Origin: Prostheceraeus crozeri
Taxonomy: Eukaryota > Platyhelminthes > Polycladida > Euryleptidae
Direction of reading: 5' to 3'
DNA length: 64,000 bases
Assembly (NCBI GenBank): GCA_907163375.1
Contig: CAJQUW010005267.1
Location: 186,001-250,000, forward strand
Under the pieces are notes generated by a model. It was not told the DNA's origin, did no database searches, and saw only the letters and a program-made list of their open reading frames with translations. Positions 57,626 to 64,000 of the stretch are shown piece after piece. Within the stretch, counting starts at the first letter, position 1. Each line of letters begins with the position of its first letter. A program made the translations under genes and the position numbers.

Positions 57626-58695
57626 TTATACCTATGTGCGTGTGAGTGGAAACAGTGTGTTCGCGAAGCACGCGCGATCTTAGCTGTAAAACCAAGTAGC
57701 CGGCTTATTTGATCTGAAATTTCATTTGTTAGAATACACTCATGTAAGAGTTAAGTATGCAAGATTTCAACGTGATATTGACTATACAAGTACTTGAACT
57801 CAGGTGGCTTTTTTACCCTAACTATTTTTACTCAATCTGTGGAAATCTTCAAAGTTCTTCATGATTGTAAGCCTAACAAAGTTTTAAATCTTAAGCCTAC
57901 ATATGCCCTACAGCAATATTATCATAAATGTAAACTGCAACAGCAACTATGATAGGTTTAATTAATCATATACAACAAATTTTACCCACAGTTCGTTTGA
58001 TATGCATAAATTTATGATGTAAAAGAATGACTAGGCTTTCATATACCTACCGGTATGATTTAACGAAATATTATATATAACGAAAAATATATGTAAGTAG
58101 GCCTATTGCGAAAAACACTAGTTCAAAACAAAAGATTGAAGTTCTTGCACTCAATAAATTTACTTGGGACCAAATTGTAGCAGATTTCCTACAAAATTTA
58201 CATGCGTGCTATGTTTCCAGGTGAGGTAATATACTAATTATCAAAATATTACGGGTTTTTCGTGATTTGGGGGTCAAAAGTCGTCGAAAAAAATCATCTG
58301 AAAAACCGAAAACATTCAAATTGGCTGAACGCAACCAGTATAGTGGTCAATTAGAGTGTATTTGAAAAAACCAGTACAAAATTTATTGTCCATTCTCGCT
58401 AAAGTGGCTTCAGGAGACGAAACTTACATTGTATTACATTGTTATCACCACCGTCAACAACTGAACACTGGGTACGAGTTAACTCGGACTCAGTCGCTAA
58501 AGGGTTGAAAAGCATTTTTGAGTTGCATACGAGATACGTTTTCACTGATTTTCGGCAATTTCGAAATCGTTATTGGAGGTAATCCCCTTAATCGTCTAAG
58601 GAGCCCCCCTCTAGATGAACTGTTGCATGACCTAATGAAAATCAAAGATACATAGAAATTTTTACTTTTACGTGTATACATAGTAAGTCCTTTAA
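57626..58695. other. Non-coding region
   Basis: AT-rich; a splice-acceptor-like run leads into the next ORF at its right edge. Confidence 0.4.
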
Positions 58696-58701
58696 TTGCA
58701 G

Positions 58702-60144
58702 ATGGCGGAGTGTGGTACCGGTCCTTCAAGGGATGTCAAGTTTTGCAAAGTTAAATACGATGACAAGATGCGTTTTATCAGGGTTTCCAATTACCCTGAC
58801 TTCATATCGTCCTGCATAACAAAGTTTGAAATTTCAGTTGACCAGGGCATGGTCGGAATTTTTCTGGAAGACTGCACGGCAATCGATAGCGATTCTTTCG
58901 AAATCCTATGGAGTTGTACTGATATTCTTATTTTGAGTATAGAAAGTGCTACCACAGATTCAAAAAAACCGTGGCCCGCGTGTTATTCTATAACTCAAAA
59001 AGTCATCGATATGTTCCCCGATTTATTGAACTCAAATGACGACAGTTTGAAATGTAATCGATTCAAGCGTAGTACATTTTTAAGAGCTTTGTGTAGTGAC
59101 CTTCTCCAATATTCTGACGATAAACTGTATATTGAACACGCATCTACAAGATACCACCAAGTTACTGAAGGCATCTGCAGAGTCGCGCCACATCTTAAGG
59201 ATCATGATGGAACCAGCAACTTTTGGCGAATACGATTAGTAAAGTTCTTCAAAAATTATAGACAAAAAGTTCGTCATGACCAATCGGGAGAAAAGAACGC
59301 GGCAGACATGTTGCCTGATAAACTGTTTCAGTATACACTAAAGTTCGGCAAGAAAAGGAAAACGTACGATATGCCTAGTCATGAGGTCGACAGTGAAAGT
59401 GAAAGTGATACTATAAAACTCGATTCTTCTTCTTGTGATGGTGAGTCTGTAACACGGCGGAGTGAAATCATTTTATCTCATGAGTCGGCAGACACTCCGT
59501 ACGCGAAATTTCGCCAGAGGAAGCACCAAGCATGGGCCAATACCATATCAGTGGAAGCCGAAATCAGAGATTTTCCTCAAGCAAAGGAGCCACCGATGAT
59601 CTACGTTGAAGCAAACATGATGCTCAAATTATACGCAGAAACAAAATCTGATTATTTTGATGGATTCAGTTATGATGTACAGGAAATTGAAGAAAGAATG
59701 TTGAGTATTCTTCTAGATTTACATGAATTTTTTCAGTCGACACTTAAGCGGCGGGCTAACGCTAAACCAATCCTTCAACATACCAAAGATTTGCCGACTT
59801 CTGCATTCAGGCTTCTGTGCGTCAGATTCAAAGTACCCAGCTGCCCTAGTAAGACTGGCAGCACATCGTTTGATTTTCGAGATGGCCTCCGCAGTTTTAA
59901 CATTGAAAATGTTGTCTTCAATGCGAAAACGACAGAGGATTGTATTTCAATGGCGATAAGTGCCCACATCGCCTACAACCTGGTTCATCCGCCGAAATAT
60001 GAAACAGTGTTTGAAGCATTGGAATTTCTGTTGGGAATTCGACGTAGAACAACTTTCCCTAGTGCACGTGCTTTTATCAATGAACTACCGAAATCATTCT
60101 CGAGCTACCTGAATCCGACAAGAAAGGACTCACAAGATGCTTAA
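58702..60144 (+). CDS. Orphan protein with N-terminal PB1/CIDE-N-like domain (480 residues)
   Basis: The ATG at 58702 follows TTTAATTGCAG, so it may be the first coding codon of an exon. The first 75 residues (VKFCKVKYDDKMRFIRV...LWSCTDILILSIE) look like a PB1 or CIDE-N ubiquitin-like fold. Residues about 150-185 (YHQVTEGICRVAPHL...WRIRLVKFFKNYRQKVR) recall a block in repetitive 'SAMD3-like' animal proteins, which are often transposon-linked. The frame is open throughout. It lies downstream of the broken C2H2 gene on the same strand, with a fold-back element between them; the two may be partners in one unclassified element. Function unknown. Confidence 0.55.
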   Translation: MAECGTGPSRDVKFCKVKYDDKMRFIRVSNYPDFISSCITKFEISVDQGMVGIFLEDCTAIDSDSFEILWSCTDILILSIESATTDSKKPWPACYSITQKVIDMFPDLLNSNDDSLKCNRFKRSTFLRALCSDLLQYSDDKLYIEHASTRYHQVTEGICRVAPHLKDHDGTSNFWRIRLVKFFKNYRQKVRHDQSGEKNAADMLPDKLFQYTLKFGKKRKTYDMPSHEVDSESESDTIKLDSSSCDGESVTRRSEIILSHESADTPYAKFRQRKHQAWANTISVEAEIRDFPQAKEPPMIYVEANMMLKLYAETKSDYFDGFSYDVQEIEERMLSILLDLHEFFQSTLKRRANAKPILQHTKDLPTSAFRLLCVRFKVPSCPSKTGSTSFDFRDGLRSFNIENVVFNAKTTEDCISMAISAHIAYNLVHPPKYETVFEALEFLLGIRRRTTFPSARAFINELPKSFSSYLNPTRKDSQDA

Positions 60145-60217
60145 TTTCTCTTCACGCATCTATTGTGATAAACTTATGGCGTTCCTACTGGCCTGTACCA
60201 ATCTGGGTAATGTAGGC
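60145..60217. other. 3' flank of the orphan ORF
   Basis: No clear AATAAA in the first 70 bp; the repeat region begins here. Confidence 0.3.
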
Positions 60218-60785
60218 CAATTTTTCGATTTGATTCCAATATTTTGTTTCTTTATAGCATATGCCTTAAAAGTAATATTAACCTATTTCTGCTTCTTATG
60301 TCCCTTTATTTTGTCATGAAAGTACCTAGCCCTCAACATGAGACTTACAGTTTATAAAAAGTTTTTATTCCTGTATAGTGTTTATTTTTCATGAAGTTAA
60401 CTTTCGATCTTATCTTTCTCCTTTATGACCCCAATTTTTCGATTTGATTCCAATTTTTTGTTTCTTTATAGCATATGCCTTAAAAGTAATATTAACCTGT
60501 TATTTTACCGCATTTTAATCCCATTATGTCAAACAGGTAATTTTCAATCTGATAATATATTTTATATTCCTGTACTGTGTGAGGAATGCAGGATAATTCA
60601 TTCAGTCATTCCTAAAGGGTAATTTTCGATCTTATATTTCAGTTGTTCATTTCCATACAGTGTCATGAAAGTAATTTTCAACCTGATTCTGCATTTTCCC
60701 CCGACGATTTGTCTCAAAATTATTTTTAAATCTGATTCCGCATTTTCATATCTGTACGGTGTGTCATGGTTAATTTCGACTTTAT
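60218..60785 (+). repeat. Degenerate tandem repeat region
   Basis: A 75-bp block starting CAATTTTTCGATTTGATTCC at 60218 recurs at 60432, 214 bp later, almost unchanged. Shorter AATCTGATTCxGCATTTTC and GTCATGAAAGTAA words recur to about 60770. Confidence 0.7.
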
Positions 60786-63700
60786 TCTACACTTAAAAAT
60801 ACTTCTGTTCAATATGCCATTTAGATTTTCTCTTCAGATTAGCAGCCAATTCACTTAAACACAGATGTAATTCTATACAGCCAACTGTATATGCTGCACG
60901 GGATAAAAAACGGCCTCGGCCAAAGCCAGTTTTGAAAAATATGCCTAAATAATTAATTTGAAACCGATCATCGATCACCTTCGAAAAGGAATAGTTACTT
61001 GACGGCTGATTTCTGAAAAAATAGTATGAAATAAGATGGCGTTATAACTTTTTTAAAGCTATCACAGACAATGGATAAAGGTAAAACATTGTGTATCGGG
61101 TATAGGACTCAGAGAAATGTGTTCATCAGCATCTGTTTACAGTAGGCCTACATCAACAACTTATGTCGATATGTTAACTAACAAATTACATAATTGCGCT
61201 TTCACTTTTCAGGCCTTAGTCCGTATGCAACTCTGAAAGCTGCATCTAATGCAGGAAAATAGAATTACATGTATTGATCACGATGCGTTAGATAGACGAT
61301 AGTATGATAACTTAGGGAAATTTTGGCTTAGTCTCATCGTAGGCGTTGTAGAATTGTTCTACGTATACATGCAATGCAAATGATACACGAATTTAAGTTG
61401 TAATTCAAATAATAGAAATTTGTAGTAAGGGGATGGTTGGCCGTTTTTTTACCATAAACACGAACAGGCGATGTAAAACAGCGCTCAAAGTACATCGCAT
61501 CACCTGCAGAAAGAAGAATGAAGATAATTCTATCATGAAACGAAAAGCGATTGAAGTTATGGAGGCAAGAAAAAAGGAAAAGTTTGCCGAATTGAACTTC
61601 TTAAAGACTCTGAAAAGGAGAAGACAGCTAGAATAGGACATGCAAACATAGAATAATCGACAGTGACTCATAATTCGCAGTGACTCATAGAATAATCTGT
61701 GCTGCAACTTACACTGCTTTACAGAATTTCAAGTCGTGAATTTTTGGTACATATTTAATAATGCGATATAGGCCTGCATAAAATTAACATAACTTGGTGG
61801 GCTTGCTACCATAATAGAAAGCTTTTATGTAATAAACAAAAGTGATTCGTTATATTGTTGGTTTTAAGAAAAAATATCTTTGAAGGTTATGATTTTTGGC
61901 TGTATCTTTTACATGTATTCGGTATAAATATGTACAATAGGCACAAACGTTTCACACTCGACTCAACAGTAGCCCCAATGATAGTAAAGCAGGTTGTGCT
62001 TGAATTGGTTAATGGACGTAGGGAGTATTACTGCCATGACGTGTGAAAGTTACATATACGCTTTCTTGCCCTGTAGGATTTTGTTTCTTTATACGTAATA
62101 ACTAAATTAGATAAAGCATCAGTAACTCATAGAAACTTCTATGTGCATATAGTGTTGATACTAAAATTGATATGCTTTGCTTGAATTGATCTGATATTGA
62201 TGCTGCCTATCCGTGGATTTGAGTGACTAATTTTCCTATTAAATCTGACATCTCATTGTTTAGGATACCTGATCTGATCTGTGTCTGTATATGACTTCGA
62301 GCATTAAGTTTAAGCTATCTATTTGTCAGTTACCTCGTTCTTTAACTTAATCAGATATTGGCAGAGCCGCTGGTGTCAAAGCTTTCTTTTAAACACCATC
62401 TTTGACATTATATATCAAACCTGCAGTGATACTTAAGGGCTTTCGAGCGTCCCATCCTCTTATTTCAATATTATTCAAAATGATTTAAGTTAATGATGGA
62501 CATTTTCTGTCGTCGTTAGGAACTGACAATGACTATCATTTGTATTAAAATACAACGGATATTTTCCTTATGTGATCCTTTTAATTTATCTTTATGCTTT
62601 ATAACTATCTATCAAACATAATGATATCTTTTCTTGACCAGATCTGTACTATTTGAGGGAATTAGCATGATGGATTTGCTTTATTTACATAACCCTCTTA
62701 CATGGGATAATATGTGTTCGGTTTGACTTGTCGAGGTTGTCTATTCCAGACTTCTATGAGATCCAATCTTTCAATCGGATATTTATTTATTTACATATCT
62801 AAATCTAACCTATCTTTCTATCAAACATTTTGTTTATTTTTCATACTTGACATGAGTTTTATTTTTGTGCGGATTTCGATGAATTTTCAAAAGTTTTATT
62901 CGTTGGGTGACTGTCACAAGCACGTCTTTCTCAGTGAGACTTCAGGATCGGAGAATATACCATATAAATATTCACACTGGTTCCTTTGACTGACCATTTA
63001 TGTGTAGTCTATTCATATGGACATTATTGAATAAATAATTCAGACCTGACTTGAGTCATTTACTAAATAATGTCCTTTTGAATCAGTAAATGGGCCACAA
63101 AGAGGCGCATGGCAGCGCTGAAACCCCCACCTTCGAGTGGATAATACCATCATCAGTGCTTTGCTGAGATGGGGGGACCCAATGCCAAACTGATTCTCAA
63201 GATTTGATTGTTGTTTTCAATACTCATTTATTTTTCAGTTTATCTCTGAGAGTACGAACTGTTTTGGTGATGAATCGGTGAACTGATAATCAAATTCAAC
63301 CAGGTAAGGGCACAAAAACGTATTCTAATATATCTGTCTGACTTATAATTTTATCAGTTCTCTCAGCTTATAATTAAGTTGACCTTCCAGTAATAAATTT
63401 AAATCGTTACAGACCAGTGCTTTTTTAGTAATGAAAATTTTGTAAATACCATTTTGAATCATTTTACAGTAAAGTTAACGTCCTAATAAAGTATAGCGTC
63501 CTTCAAATTGATTATTTCAGGCTTGGAGTCTATGTGTGGAATCTCGTGTAATCAGAATGTTCTCGCAATTAAGTCTTGTGTAATCTCTCAAATTCTGTTG
63601 CTGCATGAATTACATTAAACATGAAGAATCTCATTTGGAATTATTAATTTCATTGAGTTACATGAGTGAACTTTCTTTCAAAGTGTACTTTCTCAAAGTT

Positions 63701-63794
63701 AAATTCTGGTCGCGCATGCGGGTAATCAAATATGTTGATAAACACGTGTTAGATCAGTGAGCGGTAGCGCAATCTGAGCATATTACATCAACCA
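60786..63794. other. Featureless AT-rich region
   Basis: About 3 kb in which I see no supported gene or element. Short ORFs at 61433-61636, 61855-62046 and 62714-62989 have no domain or splice context. Confidence 0.45.
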
Positions 63795-64000
63795 GAATTC
63801 TGCGAATTTGGCAATACTGGTATGAGATCAATGAAACGGAAAGATTTGAATAGCTTTGAGATTATATGATAGTAAAATCCATTGTGCAACTTCTCATGTA
63901 CAATTCTCAGTTCTATTGAGCAGTAACACTATTGGTGTAAGAGACTTGAGCAAAGTTCTACGAATTTGACAATACTGGTATGCTGTCAATAGAACGAAAT
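63795..64000 (+). repeat. Direct repeat at the right edge
   Basis: TTCTxCGAATTTGxCAATACTGGTATG occurs at about 63798 and again at 63957, about 159 bp apart, and the second copy runs into the window edge. This may be the start of a tandem array. Confidence 0.65.

Noticed and set aside
61433-61636. 67-residue basic ORF
   Set aside because: Composition resembles the coiled tail of SANT/Myb-type proteins, but no domain or partner exon is visible.
63755-63780. tRNA-like GGTAGCGCAATCTG
   Set aside because: It looks like a D-arm, but no acceptor stem, anticodon arm or T-arm can be built around it.

Overview
This is eukaryotic, animal-type genomic DNA made almost entirely of mobile elements. The evidence is TTAA-flanked piggyBac elements, a PIF/Harbinger element, a hAT, a LINE, LTR elements and a 25-kb Polinton/Maverick, with AATAAA signals and splice-like junctions between them. 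I cannot name the species. The mix fits an invertebrate genome, and no host gene is recognised with confidence.

Layout: (1) 1-1604, the 3' part of a LINE with its reverse transcriptase. (2) 2370-4888, an intact-looking piggyBac with perfect ends, a full DDD transposase and an internal 4 x 81-bp minisatellite. (3) 7133-9993, a PIF/Harbinger element with perfect 17-bp ends and a TAA duplication; both of its genes are damaged. (4) 10333-35373, a whole-looking Polinton with 251/334-bp terminal inverted repeats (TIRs) and a 6-bp duplication, TGCGCA. (5) 35.4-38.9 kb, a LINE tail and non-autonomous elements, one carrying a MADF domain. (6) 38890-43357, a young LTR retrotransposon, then older retroelement debris to 46.2 kb. 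(7) 46893-48518, a hAT with an 8-bp duplication. (8) 49612-51202, a 3'-truncated second piggyBac. (9) 53.5-60.1 kb, a broken C2H2 'PDIMHD' gene and an intact orphan ORF, separated by a mariner-like fold-back element. (10) 60.1-64 kb, repeats and featureless AT-rich DNA.

The Polinton is the main object. On the + strand, three overlapping genes follow the left TIR promoter: a protein-primed family B DNA polymerase, a protein that reads as a two-repeat TATA-binding-protein (TBP) fold, and a UBA-RING protein with an IAP-type RING. A proline-rich ORF near 31.2 kb is the only other + strand gene. The - strand carries the morphogenesis set: adenain-like protease, double-jelly-roll major capsid protein, basic core proteins, a small and a giant penton-like protein, chromodomain integrase, packaging ATPase and an adenovirus pX/mu-like protein. 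It also carries a DEDDh-like exonuclease, zinc-finger proteins and several orphans.

The strongest unexpected signal is regulatory. Most - strand structural and orphan genes carry a short element, consensus near ACTARGTWATG or TWTTTAAGT, about 28-35 bp upstream of their start codon. The polymerase, the other TIR-driven gene, the 510-aa orphan, the exonuclease and the proline-rich gene have ordinary TATA boxes instead. With an element-encoded TBP-like protein, this suggests an early/late transcription switch run by the element itself. The -30 motif also predicts an Arg-rich 45-codon gene at 30284-30421.
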